From Streptococcus sp. 29892 (GTDB lineage: Bacteria > Bacillota > Bacilli > Lactobacillales > Streptococcaceae): DNA of 64,000 nt. The position numbers were made by a program, and so were the translations under genes. Position 1 is the stretch's first letter. The number at the start of each line of letters is the position of its first letter. This document shows positions 56,970 to 64,000 of this stretch, piece after piece. Location of the stretch: contig NZ_CP118734.1 of NCBI RefSeq assembly GCF_032594935.1, positions 1,206,001-1,270,000 on the forward strand, in the 5' to 3' direction. A model generated the notes under the pieces. That model was given only the letters and a program-made list of their open reading frames with translations, searched no databases and was not told the DNA's origin.

Positions 56970-57001
56970 TGTAGATATTTCTAGAAAAGAAAGAGAGAAA
57001 T

Positions 57002-57961
57002 ATGGAAACCTACTACAAAGCCATTAACTGGAATGCCATTGAGGATGTGATTGACAAGTCAACTTGGGAAAAGTTGACAGAGCAATTCTGGCTTGATACG
57101 CGTATCCCCCTATCAAACGACTTGGATGACTGGCGCAAACTGACTGCTGAAGAAAAAGACCTGGTTGGTAAGGTCTTTGGTGGATTGACCCTCTTGGATA
57201 CCCTTCAATCTGAAACAGGTGTCCAAGCTCTTCGCAATGACATTCGGACACCGCATGAAGAAGCTGTTTACAACAACATTCAATTCATGGAGTCTGTTCA
57301 CGCCAAGTCTTACTCTTCTATCTTCTCAACCTTGAACACCAAGTCTGAGATTGAAGACATCTTTGAATGGACCAACAGCAACGAATACTTGCAACGCAAG
57401 GCAAAGATTATCAACGAAATCTACGAAAACGGTACTCCACTTGAAAAGAAAGTAGCCAGCGTTTTCCTAGAAACCTTCCTCTTCTACTCTGGTTTCTTTA
57501 CGCCACTCTACTATCTTGGTAACAACAAGCTGGCCAACGTTGCGGAAATTATCAAGCTGATTATCCGTGACGAGTCTGTGCACGGTACCTACATCGGTTA
57601 CAAGTTCCAACTTGGTTTCAATGAATTGTCCGAGGAAGAACAAGATAAGCTTCGCGACTGGATGTATGACCTCCTCTACCAACTCTACGAAAACGAAGAG
57701 GGCTACACACGCTCCCTCTATGATGCAGTTGGATGGACTGAGGAAGTCTTGACCTTCCTTCGTTACAATGCCAATAAGGCCCTCATGAACTTGGGACAGG
57801 ACCCACTCTTCCCTGACTCAGCGGATGATGTCAACCCAATCATCATGAACGGTATTTCAACTGGTACATCTAACCACGACTTCTTCTCCCAAGTCGGTAA
57901 CGGCTATCTTCTTGGTGAAGTGGAAGCTATGCAGGATGATGATTACCTCTACGGTTTATAA
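57002..57961 (+). CDS. nrdF: class Ib ribonucleoside-diphosphate reductase, beta subunit
   Basis: This subunit carries the di-metal (Mn or Fe) tyrosyl radical cofactor. It has 319 residues. The metal ligands are in EAVYNNIQFMESVHAKSYS (Glu and His) and IIKLIIRDESVHGTYIGYKFQ (Glu, His); FLETFLFYSGFF lies between. It ends YLYGL, the tail that docks to NrdE. It needs NrdI for manganese loading, which is not encoded here. Confidence 0.97.
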   Translation: METYYKAINWNAIEDVIDKSTWEKLTEQFWLDTRIPLSNDLDDWRKLTAEEKDLVGKVFGGLTLLDTLQSETGVQALRNDIRTPHEEAVYNNIQFMESVHAKSYSSIFSTLNTKSEIEDIFEWTNSNEYLQRKAKIINEIYENGTPLEKKVASVFLETFLFYSGFFTPLYYLGNNKLANVAEIIKLIIRDESVHGTYIGYKFQLGFNELSEEEQDKLRDWMYDLLYQLYENEEGYTRSLYDAVGWTEEVLTFLRYNANKALMNLGQDPLFPDSADDVNPIIMNGISTGTSNHDFFSQVGNGYLLGEVEAMQDDDYLYGL

Positions 57962-57963
57962 TC

Positions 57964-57993
57964 AAAAAAAGCAGTTCATCTGAGCTGCTTTTA
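57964..57993. terminator. bidirectional terminator between nrdF and the CPBP gene
   Basis: AAAAGCAG-TTC pairs with GAG-CTGCTTTT; A-run left and T-rich right. Confidence 0.8.
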
Positions 57994-58668
57994 TTATGCT
58001 AAAAATACAATCATCAAATAAGAAATGCCGTTGTTAAGCATATGTAGAGCCATTGGGTAGCGAATGTCTTGCTTCACCAAATAGAGCCAGGCAAAAGTTA
58101 TCCCCATTGTAAAGTAAATCAAAAATTGTGGTAGGGTTGCTGGACCATGCACAAAACTAAAGAGGGTTCCTGAAACTAGACCATAGAGCACCACAGATTT
58201 GACATCCGATAATTTAGGGAAGAAATAGGTTGCCATGAAACCACGGAAAATCAATTCTTCAAAGATACCTGCAAAAATGACTACCAGGAAAAAGGAGTGA
58301 ATAGGTGCAGACTGGATAAAGGCAACTGCATTTTTCTGATTGTCCGATTCAGGAACGGGTACTAGAAACTGGAGAATGAAGAATGCAAGATAGGCCAACA
58401 GTGGATAGGCCATATGCTTCAGCCAAGGCTTATCTAGCGTCAGCTGCATTGTTTTTCTTGGGTACAAGACTTTCCAAAGAAGGTAGGAAAAACCAATTAA
58501 CAAGGGCAGACCCACAATCAGTCCAAACCAATACAAACCCTCTGCAGCACTAGCTGGAATACCCTCTACCTGCTCAGTAGCCCATGGTAACTGGAGGAAC
58601 TGGGCACCGAATTGATAGGCAATGTAATAGGCTAATAATAAACCAGAATGTTTAAAAAATTTCTTCAT
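57994..58668 (-). CDS. CPBP-family intramembrane glutamic protease
   Basis: This is a 224-residue membrane protein with about six to seven hydrophobic segments. Motif 1 is FEELIFRGFMATYFF (Glu-Glu and Arg), motif 2 FSFVHGPATL (Phe and His), and a third His lies in MALHMLNNGISYL, as in the Abi/Rce1 family. Related proteins serve in bacteriocin maturation or self-immunity, and in other roles. It is the last gene of the membrane operon that begins at 62879. Confidence 0.88.
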   Translation of the reverse strand: MKKFFKHSGLLLAYYIAYQFGAQFLQLPWATEQVEGIPASAAEGLYWFGLIVGLPLLIGFSYLLWKVLYPRKTMQLTLDKPWLKHMAYPLLAYLAFFILQFLVPVPESDNQKNAVAFIQSAPIHSFFLVVIFAGIFEELIFRGFMATYFFPKLSDVKSVVLYGLVSGTLFSFVHGPATLPQFLIYFTMGITFAWLYLVKQDIRYPMALHMLNNGISYLMIVFLA

Positions 58669-58681
58669 TATGTATTCCTCC

Positions 58682-59005
58682 TTATTCTAAAACAGTCACA
58701 TCAACAATATTATCGACCCGAACCAATTTGGTTTCCATCTCTCCTGTCGCTAATTCACGGGAAATTTTAACCCAATCCTCATCCACAGCTAAAATGCTGT
58801 ATTCGTAAATGGTCATAAGTTCCTCATCGAAACGGATTTTGGCTTTACTTCCGACCAATTCTTTTAATAAAACAGACATCTGATTTTCTCCTTTTAGACC
58901 TTTTTGTAGTTTGTTCACCTTGCTTTGCAACTGCTTCACCTTTTTCCTATCTGACAGGTAAGTGAACAATAAATAAGCAAAGGCTATCCATAAAAATAGT
59001 TCCAT
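58682..59005 (-). CDS. small membrane-anchored protein, function unknown
   Basis: This is a 107-residue protein. One N-terminal membrane segment (LFLWIAFAYLLFTYL) is followed by a short charged coiled coil (DRKKVKQLQSKVNKLQKGL) and a soluble domain rich in beta residues (YEYSILAVDEDWVKISR, KLVRVDNIVDVTVLE). I do not recognise the family. It lies between the two CPBP genes with gaps of 13 and 9 bp, so it belongs to the operon. Confidence 0.75.
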   Translation of the reverse strand: MELFLWIAFAYLLFTYLSDRKKVKQLQSKVNKLQKGLKGENQMSVLLKELVGSKAKIRFDEELMTIYEYSILAVDEDWVKISRELATGEMETKLVRVDNIVDVTVLE

Positions 59006-59014
59006 TTTTACCTC

Positions 59015-59704
59015 CTAAATCAAACCCAGGCTTTTCATGACTAGCATGAGCAAAAATCCGAGAAGATTATTGAGACTGTGTAAGATGAGTGCATTGGAAT
59101 AGTTACCTGAAATACGATAGACTAGACCTAAAACCAGACCCATACCTCCGTAGATAACCCAAGAACCGATATTGGTCGGACTATGTACAAGACCAAATAG
59201 AAAGCTAGACAGAAGCAGACCGACCACCGACTGCCTACCGAAGACCTTGCCCATCAGAATACCACGACAAATCAATTCCTCCAGAACTGGGGCAAAAAGT
59301 ACCGCAAAGAGAAACAGGAGCACGGTCGGCATATCAGAGTTGTTGATCATTTCTTGGTTGGATGGTATTTTGCTATACCCTTCTTCCAGCGCAATCAGTT
59401 GCCCACCAATCATTTTCAGACCAAACATAACGATAAAAGCAAGGGTGACAAAGCCAATATTCGTGAAAACTCCCCACTTCTGCTCACTTTTCCATAAGCC
59501 TAATTTGCCCGTCACTATAAGTCCAAGCACCACTGCAACCAACAAGATAGCTACAGCAAGCAGTAGATTATGACCGTCAAAATTTGGTAAGGCGAAAATC
59601 GCCAACTGGGCTACCACGTTTAGTGCAACGATAGCCAGTCCCACTAAGAGAAACTTCCAATTCTTCACCACATTCCAATCTTTGACACTTCCAAGTCTAT
59701 TCAT
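59015..59704 (-). CDS. CPBP-family intramembrane glutamic protease
   Basis: This is a 229-residue protein, second CPBP paralogue of the operon. Motif 1 is LEELICRGILMGKVFG, motif 2 FLFGLVHSPTNIGSW, and NALILHSLNNLLGFLL holds the last His. It has about seven hydrophobic segments. It is preceded by the 92-bp repeat, which separates it from the small gene upstream by 100 bp. Confidence 0.88.
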   Translation of the reverse strand: MNRLGSVKDWNVVKNWKFLLVGLAIVALNVVAQLAIFALPNFDGHNLLLAVAILLVAVVLGLIVTGKLGLWKSEQKWGVFTNIGFVTLAFIVMFGLKMIGGQLIALEEGYSKIPSNQEMINNSDMPTVLLFLFAVLFAPVLEELICRGILMGKVFGRQSVVGLLLSSFLFGLVHSPTNIGSWVIYGGMGLVLGLVYRISGNYSNALILHSLNNLLGFLLMLVMKSLGLI

Positions 59705-59761
59705 AGCAATCTCCTTAATATAAACAATTATTTTTCGTTTGTTAAAAGATAAAGTCTTTTA

Positions 59762-59853
59762 GTTTCCTTTTAGTACTAGGCAACGAGCCGCAGGCATAAC
59801 TAGAGTTAGGCAAGGCGAGTTAACGAAGTAATAAAAGAGAAACTAAATGACGA
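59762..59853 (-). repeat. 92-bp dispersed repeat, copy B (inverted)
   Basis: About 95% identical to the reverse complement of 56659-56750. It covers the last 48 bp of the small gene at 59806-60009 and the gap after it. Confidence 0.92.
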
Positions 59854-60009
59854 CAGCAGAGCTGGCAAGCCCAAAACCATCGGCAAGAGGATGTTCAGAT
59901 TTGACAAATCAATCTGCCCACTAGCCAGCCACTCTCCAAAAATATAGCCAACTGCGTAGAGACCAAGACCGATTAACAAAGCAAGATAGATTTTCTTAAA
60001 GACTTTCAT
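59806..60009 (-). CDS. small membrane protein with repeat-derived C-terminus
   Basis: This is a 67-residue protein with two hydrophobic segments (IYLALLIGLGLYAVGYIFGEWL and LNILLPMVLGLPALLSSF). It follows the DUF3278 gene by 20 bp with GGAGG before its ATG. Its last 15 or so residues (SFSFITSLTRLA) and its stop codon are encoded by the 92-bp repeat, so the original C-terminus was probably different. The family is not recognised. Confidence 0.65.
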   Translation of the reverse strand: MKVFKKIYLALLIGLGLYAVGYIFGEWLASGQIDLSNLNILLPMVLGLPALLSSFSFSFITSLTRLA

Positions 60010-60029
60010 TGTTCATTCCTCCATTTGCA

Positions 60030-60539
60030 TTAGATGAATTGAATTTTCTTACGATTGGCGAAATAGAAGCTAACAAATCCTATAAAGGTCATCAGGACAA
60101 CTGTCATAGGAGCGACAAACTGGAAATACTCGGCTGCAGATGTCCCGCTTTCCTGTGGAATATGTGACTGCCAGAGACCAATACTAACTAGCAGACTGTA
60201 GACGGCAATCTGTAGGGTTTGAAACAGAGTTCGTTTCATCATTTTCTTCCGAGCCAATTTCACATCAGCCTTGGCAACGAGCAATTTATCCAGACCCAAC
60301 TGTTTGATAATGGCGTCCTGTTTGAATTGAGAATAAACCAGTGTCAAGAAGAGGCTAATTCCCATGACATCTTCTCCCAGCGCAAAGCTAACTAGAAAGC
60401 TGACCAGTGTCACTGTTATAAAAAGCATATACATATTGTTGCCGAAATTGGTCAAGGCCGCATAAGACACCTCGTCTAACTCACCAACGATATCATAGAA
60501 ATAACGAATTGCTCGAATGTGTAGATTTTCCTTTTTCAT
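60030..60539 (-). CDS. DUF3278-type membrane protein
   Basis: This is a 169-residue protein. The soluble start MKKENLHIRAIRYFYDIVGELDEVS is followed by four hydrophobic segments, for example MYMLFITVTLVSFLVSFALG and TLQIAVYSLLVSIGLW. It resembles DUF3278 proteins of streptococci and lactobacilli that accompany small XRE regulators. Function unknown. Confidence 0.75.
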   Translation of the reverse strand: MKKENLHIRAIRYFYDIVGELDEVSYAALTNFGNNMYMLFITVTLVSFLVSFALGEDVMGISLFLTLVYSQFKQDAIIKQLGLDKLLVAKADVKLARKKMMKRTLFQTLQIAVYSLLVSIGLWQSHIPQESGTSAAEYFQFVAPMTVVLMTFIGFVSFYFANRKKIQFI

Positions 60540-60558
60540 TGCTATTACCTCTATTTGT

Positions 60559-61290
60559 CTATTTAAAATATTTCCGTATCATTTGTACATTGAGAATATT
60601 GATGTAAATGTGAAGAAAAGCAACAATCAAGAGTGCCAACAGCTGTTGTGTCTGGGTAATTTGCGTTACCACCATAATCAAAACGTATAAAAGTGGTAAG
60701 ACCCATTGGTTCAAGTTGTGAACAATTAGATAACTTTGTTCAAAATTAGCTTGTCGTTCACCCTCATCTAGTGCATAAATATAATCTTTAATTTCGCTTG
60801 GTGTAGGAAAGGCTGACAATTTGTATTGACGAACTACCTGTGTCACCTTGAAGATTCCAATCTGAGCAGGAAGAAGAACGATAAAAGCTGCAATATCAAA
60901 GAGTTCGATTGTATAATAATCCGCTGAAATATTAGCACCTAGTATCATATTTGCCAAAACCAAACCTCCAAAAATATTGTAGAGAATCGTACCGTATTCT
61001 AAACTTCGAAAGGTTGTCTTGTAGAGCTGATCAAGAACATCATCATCTTCTTCACTTTCTTGATAACGCTTGAAGGTCGTAAAACTCTTGTACATAAGGT
61101 AGGCAAATCCAATGAAACTTGCAACCATAAATGTTCTTGTTACGAACAAAAGTGTATTGATATCATATCCCATTGCCTCAAAATAGCCCATGAAGAAGCC
61201 TGCTACAAATAGAGCTACTTCTAGCACTAAGCTGACTAAGATGAAAAAGATAATTCGCTTGCCTGTCGTTAATTGTTTCCCCTGTTTCAT
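60559..61290 (-). CDS. DUF3169-type membrane protein
   Basis: This is a 243-residue protein with about six transmembrane segments in pairs. IYALDEGERQANFEQSYLI is the soluble box seen in DUF3169 proteins. Its first 4 bp overlap the end of the XRE regulator gene, so translation is coupled. Such regulator/DUF3169 pairs occur widely in streptococci without an assigned role. Confidence 0.78.
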   Translation of the reverse strand: MKQGKQLTTGKRIIFFILVSLVLEVALFVAGFFMGYFEAMGYDINTLLFVTRTFMVASFIGFAYLMYKSFTTFKRYQESEEDDDVLDQLYKTTFRSLEYGTILYNIFGGLVLANMILGANISADYYTIELFDIAAFIVLLPAQIGIFKVTQVVRQYKLSAFPTPSEIKDYIYALDEGERQANFEQSYLIVHNLNQWVLPLLYVLIMVVTQITQTQQLLALLIVAFLHIYINILNVQMIRKYFK

Positions 61291-61502
61291 TCTTCTACCT
61301 CCACTAATTGAAAAACAATCTCTACATTTTCGTTAAAAATCTGTGCAATTCGCATGGCAATGACCACCGAGGGCGTATATTCGCCCCGCTCAATCAAGCT
61401 AATGGTCTGCCGTGATACTTCTGCTAATTTTGCCAACTCAGTCTGGTTGAGGCTATCCCGTGCCCGCAACTCCTTGAGCCGATTTTTTAAGACATATTCC
61501 AT
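61287..61502 (-). CDS. XRE-family helix-turn-helix regulator
   Basis: This is a 71-residue protein that is almost only a HTH_3 domain: KNRLKELRARDSLNQTELAKLAEVSRQTISLIERGEYTPSVVIAMRIAQIF. It has no effector domain, like the regulators that pair with membrane proteins. It sits in the middle of the operon between the DUF3267 gene and DUF3169, so it may act as an auto-regulator. Confidence 0.93.
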   Translation of the reverse strand: MEYVLKNRLKELRARDSLNQTELAKLAEVSRQTISLIERGEYTPSVVIAMRIAQIFNENVEIVFQLVEVEE

Positions 61503-61514
61503 GATATTTCCTTT

Positions 61515-62081
61515 CTAGGCTTGGTAGATAATCAAGCCTGTTTCTGTGTCTTCGACAGCTATATTTCCCTCGGCAAACTTAACCAATAAAAGATAGGTAT
61601 AGTAGAAATCGCCTGCACAAGCCGCTGCATGTATAGTAGCCAATATCAGATAAAGAGATACATCCATCCTCCAAAAAACTGCTACCATGGTCAAGCCCAA
61701 ACTAATCACAACAAAGGGAGCCAAGCTGATTACTAGCATTTGCATCCGATTATAGAGCGAACCTGGACTGGTCGCATAGGCCATACCCGATTTCCATTTA
61801 AAACCAAACTTAACAGGATTTTCAGGACAAAAAATCTTGAAAAATAATCCATGAATAGCTTCATGTACAACTATCAAAACAGGAAATAGAACTGTTGCTA
61901 GCCATAACTCTGGTAAGGTAAGTGGCAAATTTTGATCTACATTAGCCAGCAAGGAAAACGCTAACTTACCAAATAGCAGAGCAAATGGGAAGACTAGAAC
62001 AATCGCAAGAATATTCAATCCCCAGACAAATTTCTTATTTTCCATGATATTGACTTCATATAATTTCTTTTTCGCTTCCAT
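61515..62081 (-). CDS. DUF3267-type putative membrane zinc protease
   Basis: This is a 188-residue protein with four hydrophobic segments. VLIVVHEAIHGLFFKIF contains the HExxH zinc motif (His-Glu-Ala-Ile-His), typical of DUF3267. SPGSLYNRMQMLVISLAPFVVIS follows. Membrane metalloproteases of this type can process peptides or regulators. AAGGAGAAGAAAG precedes the ATG. Confidence 0.85.
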   Translation of the reverse strand: MEAKKKLYEVNIMENKKFVWGLNILAIVLVFPFALLFGKLAFSLLANVDQNLPLTLPELWLATVLFPVLIVVHEAIHGLFFKIFCPENPVKFGFKWKSGMAYATSPGSLYNRMQMLVISLAPFVVISLGLTMVAVFWRMDVSLYLILATIHAAACAGDFYYTYLLLVKFAEGNIAVEDTETGLIIYQA

Positions 62082-62108
62082 CTTTCTTCTCCTTCATTCG
62101 CCTACAAG

Positions 62109-62213
62109 CTAGACTAAACTATATAGTCCTAGAGCAACTCCAATCAGTAAGCCAATAATACTTGCGCCTGCAATAATAATTGCTGCCATATCAGATGAAA
62201 TGTGTCGTTTCAT
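62109..62213 (-). CDS. 34-residue hydrophobic peptide
   Basis: A complete small frame starts at ATG 62213 behind AGGAGAAACCTT. The peptide begins MKRHISSDMAAIIIAG and ends GVALGLYSLV, a charged start and one glycine-rich hydrophobic helix. Position, direction and ribosome site fit the surrounding operon. It could be a single-span membrane peptide or a substrate of the nearby proteases; there is no double-glycine leader. Confidence 0.6.
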   Translation of the reverse strand: MKRHISSDMAAIIIAGASIIGLLIGVALGLYSLV

Positions 62214-62246
62214 AAGGTTTCTCCTGTCTTTACTTAGATTTTGTTA

Positions 62247-62438
62247 TTATTTTTTCTTTTTGTTAAATTGCAGAGCTAACACTAGTGTCGCCAACAAAGG
62301 AGGAAATAGATAACTTAACCCAGTCAAACTCATCTCAAAGCCTAGCAGATTTAGAACTTTAAAGACCAGAATATTGATCAAGAATAAGCTTAGGAAAAGT
62401 ACCAACACTTTCATTCCATTTTTAACTGTCTTGTTCAT
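62247..62438 (-). CDS. small two-span membrane protein
   Basis: This is a 63-residue protein with two hydrophobic segments (VLVLFLSLFLINILVFKVL and LSYLFPPLLATLVLALQF) and a lysine tail. Its start overlaps the end of the preceding gene by 17 bp. No family recognised. Confidence 0.7.
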   Translation of the reverse strand: MNKTVKNGMKVLVLFLSLFLINILVFKVLNLLGFEMSLTGLSYLFPPLLATLVLALQFNKKKK

Positions 62439-62646
62439 TTTTCTTCTCCTTTTCTCTGCTGAGAGTGACTTCTAAAAGAAGGAGAGAATTCATCATCATC
62501 AAGAGTATCATGGTATCTATCTCCCGACCAAATACGATGTTTTTAACTAAACTATAAATCAAATATAGTGCAACTAGAACCTGCACTCCTCGCACAACGC
62601 TTGTTCCTGTAATCAAAATTCCTTTTTTATTGTTATTGTTTTTCAT
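62422..62646 (-). CDS. small two-span membrane protein
   Basis: This is a 74-residue protein. After MKNNNNKKG come two hydrophobic segments (VLVALYLIYSLVKNIVF and MILLMMMNSLLLLEVTL) and a charged tail. The frame is open to 62718, but the ATG at 62646 has GGTGGAAAG ahead. No family recognised. Confidence 0.7.
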   Translation of the reverse strand: MKNNNNKKGILITGTSVVRGVQVLVALYLIYSLVKNIVFGREIDTMILLMMMNSLLLLEVTLSREKEKKNEQDS

Positions 62647-62675
62647 AACTTTCCACCACTTACTCTCGACTAATT

Positions 62676-62879
62676 TTAATCTTCTTCCTTCTGCTCTTTT
62701 CTGCCAGCTAGTTTCCACAAGCGCTCATCTGTCACTGCGATAGTGCAAATGGCAAGAACGACATGGGTATTATCCAACTGCTGCCACTTCATAATGTCAG
62801 CCAGTAGGACAAAAACTAGATAGATGATCGCCATAAGTTGTACAAAACGTGTGATGTCACTATTGTTTATCTTTTTCAT
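62676..62879 (-). CDS. small membrane protein, first gene of the membrane operon
   Basis: This is a 67-residue protein with hydrophobic segments FVQLMAIIYLVFVLLADI and VVLAICTIAV and a charged C-terminus. It begins about 58 bp after the predicted transcription start. AGTAGGAAAT is its ribosome site. No family recognised. Confidence 0.7.
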   Translation of the reverse strand: MKKINNSDITRFVQLMAIIYLVFVLLADIMKWQQLDNTHVVLAICTIAVTDERLWKLAGRKEQKEED

Positions 62880-62943
62880 ATTTATTTCCTACTTTCTGTT
62901 TATTTACCTGATAAATTCGTTTTCATCACTTTATCTTGATATC

Positions 62944-63029
62944 ATTGTAACACTTCTTTTTCTTTTTGACAAGTATCTTTGTCAAAAAAATAATAATTTT
63001 TGTCAAAAAGTTTATGAAATTTGTCAAAA
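62944..63029 (-). promoter_or_regulatory. promoter of the membrane operon with three 21-bp-spaced direct repeats
   Basis: On the minus strand TTGTCA (62967-62972), 17 bp, TACAAT (62944-62949) forms the promoter. Upstream, TTTTGACAAA occurs three times, at 62978-62987, 62999-63008 and 63020-63029, exactly 21 bp apart. The nearest copy ends 5 bp from the -35. This layout suits an activator binding one face of the helix, as LytTR-type response regulators do. Confidence 0.75.
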
Positions 63030-63067
63030 TGTAGCGAATGATGGTCAGAATGACTATAATAAGATAC

Positions 63068-63105
63068 AAAAAAACTCTTCTACCCAAAGGATAAAAGAGT
63101 TTAGT
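63068..63105 (-). terminator. alaS terminator
   Basis: AAACTCTT pairs with AAGAGTTT, then seven U in the leftward direction. Confidence 0.85.
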
Positions 63106-63111
63106 GAGCGA

Positions 63112-64000
63112 TTAGAGATTGTCAGCCACGCTGTTCAAGAGGGTTTGGATAGCAGAAGCATCGCTACCACCGGCCATGGCCATATCTGGCTTACCACCAC
63201 CACGACCTGCTACGATTGGAGCAAGGACTTTGATGAGGTTGCCTGCATGGACATCGCTTGATTTGCTGGCTACAAGGACATTGACCTTGTCACCGATGGC
63301 TGCTACTAGCACCAAGACATCTGAGTAGTCTTTTTGCTTCCAGTTATCCGCAAAGGTACGGAGGGCGACTGCGTCTGATACTTGGACTTGACTGGCAATG
63401 TAGCGAACACCCTTGGTCTCTTTGACATCTTTGAAGACATCGCCTGCTGCCGCTGCTGCTGCTTTTTCTTTCAAGCTAGCATTTTCTTTTTGCAAGTCAC
63501 GAACTTGTTCTTGAAGGTTTGCGACCTTGTTTGGCACTTCCTTGATTTGTGGTGACTTGATGGTCGCTGCTACTTCTTTGAGCGCATCTTCTTGGTCACG
63601 GTAGGCAAGGAAGGCTTCACGACCTGTTACCGCGATGATACGGCGGGTACCTGAACCGATACCTTCTTCTTTCAAGATCTTGAAAATGCCGATTTCAGCA
63701 GTGTTACCAACATGGGTACCACCACAGAGTTCAATAGAATAGTCACCGATGGTTACCACACGGACATTTTTACCATATTTTTCACCGAAGAGAGCCATGG
63801 CACCCATTTCCTTGGCTGTGTCAATATCGGTCTCAACTGTCACAACTGGAATAGCATTCCAGATTTGCTCATTGACTTCTTCTTCGATACGCCGGAGTTC
63901 TTCAGCAGTAACAGCCTCAAAGTGAGTAAAGTCAAAGCGGAGGAAATCTTGCTCATTCAAGGAACCAGCCTGAGTTGCGTGTTCACCAATGATCTTGTGA
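63112..64000 (-). CDS. alaS: alanyl-tRNA synthetase, C-terminal part
   Basis: The gene continues beyond the right edge; 296 codons are visible. The reading frame is open to 64000 ([29 protein letters not shown]), so the in-frame TTG at 63960 is not its start. HATQAGS belongs to the editing-domain zinc site, and [20 protein letters not shown] completes it. A coiled coil ([21 protein letters not shown]) and the C-Ala domain with [14 protein letters not shown] finish the protein. It charges tRNA-Ala and clears mischarged Ser or Gly. Confidence 0.97.
   Translation of the reverse strand, partial: HKIIGEHATQAGSLNEQDFLRFDFTHFEAVTAEELRRIEEEVNEQIWNAIPVVTVETDIDTAKEMGAMALFGEKYGKNVRVVTIGDYSIELCGGTHVGNTAEIGIFKILKEEGIGSGTRRIIAVTGREAFLAYRDQEDALKEVAATIKSPQIKEVPNKVANLQEQVRDLQKENASLKEKAAAAAAGDVFKDVKETKGVRYIASQVQVSDAVALRTFADNWKQKDYSDVLVLVAAIGDKVNVLVASKSSDVHAGNLIKVLAPIVAGRGGGKPDMAMAGGSDASAIQTLLNSVADNL

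Larger units (their letters stand above)
56463..57001. other. nrdE-nrdF intergenic region packed with structured repeats
   Basis: This 539-bp region has no gene. It holds two 64-bp elements (56471-56534 and 56816-56879). It also holds two hairpins with 11-bp stems and 7-nt loops (56548-56576, GAAACTGAAGA / TCTTCAGTTTC; 56767-56795, GAAAAGTCGTT / AACGACTTTTC). A 92-bp repeat lies at 56659-56750, with small hairpins such as GTGTC-GTAA-GACAC. A terminator (56926-56946) and TACAAT (nrdF -10, about 56964) end it. The outlined parts account for more than half of its length. Confidence 0.75.

Noticed and set aside
56463..57001. Remnant of an insertion sequence or of nrdI between nrdE and nrdF
   Set aside because: No transposase-like or NrdI-like frame and no long terminal inverted repeats are visible; the content is short structured repeats.
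63112..63960. Treating the frame from 63960 as a complete 282-residue gene
   Set aside because: The frame is open to the window edge with typical AlaRS residues, so the gene is simply truncated by the window.

Overview
The window is typical low-GC Firmicute chromosome and reads as Streptococcus, most likely Streptococcus suis. The signs are the block dnaE-pfkA-pyk / signal-peptidase-like / glmS, the six-gene polyamine cluster, rpoD-dnaG, smc-rnc, a tmRNA whose tag is AKNTNTYALAA, and above all a secreted IdeS-type cysteine protease resembling the S. suis IgM protease. The species call is inference from gene content. No rRNA, prophage, insertion sequence or CRISPR array was seen.

Layout. 1-7411: start of mtlA, glmS with two NagR-type operators, a signal-peptidase-like gene, a GDSL esterase, a FAD amine oxidoreductase on a probably leaderless mRNA, and the repeat-bearing IdeS-like protease. 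7549-13321: pyk, pfkA, dnaE. 13475-15348: GntR/YtrA regulator with a two-gene ABC exporter. 15396-17683: adenosine deaminase, tRNA-Ser(GGA), tmRNA, a TVP38-type membrane protein. 17723-24500: a polyamine operon transcribed as speA-speE-carboxyspermidine dehydrogenase-nspC-aguA-aguB behind a 400-nt leader. 25020-31999: DUF59 protein, a five-unit hairpin array, rpoD, dnaG, mscL, galE, rpsU, two housekeeping genes. 32009-35177: NUDIX, acyl-ACP thioesterase, hemW, VanZ-like. 35208-42016: maltodextrin phosphorylase, a broken HIRAN gene, and the nucleoside-salvage block rpiA, deoB, arsC-like, punA, deoD. 42116-51635: smc, rnc, acyltransferase, MFS/ArsR pair, DUF1846 gene. 51725-57961: ptsHI and nrdHEF. 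57994-62879: a run of twelve small or membrane-protein genes (two CPBP proteases, a zincin-like DUF3267 protein, DUF3169, DUF3278, an XRE regulator, tiny hydrophobic peptides). 63112-64000: 3' part of alaS.

Genes that work together. SpeA makes agmatine, AguA and AguB take it to putrescine, and the dehydrogenase plus NspC make spermidine, with SpeE as a second aminopropyl route. RpiA, DeoB, PunA and DeoD recover ribose and bases from nucleosides. NrdH, NrdE and NrdF form the class Ib ribonucleotide reductase under two NrdR boxes. HPr and Enzyme I feed all PTS transporters and, with CcpA, would act on the cre-like sites before the phosphorylase.

Most unusual content. (1) Five tandem hairpins of about 50-bp period downstream of rpoD, each with a 6-bp stem (four perfect, one mismatched) and a 14-nt conserved loop while the stems differ; a sixth copy disrupts the HIRAN gene. 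(2) In the nrdE-nrdF gap, two 64-bp elements with compensatory changes in their stems. (3) A 92-bp repeat present there and, inverted, at 59762-59853, where it supplies the end of a small gene. (4) The 57994-62879 membrane operon, with three TTTTGACAAA direct repeats spaced exactly 21 bp upstream of its promoter.
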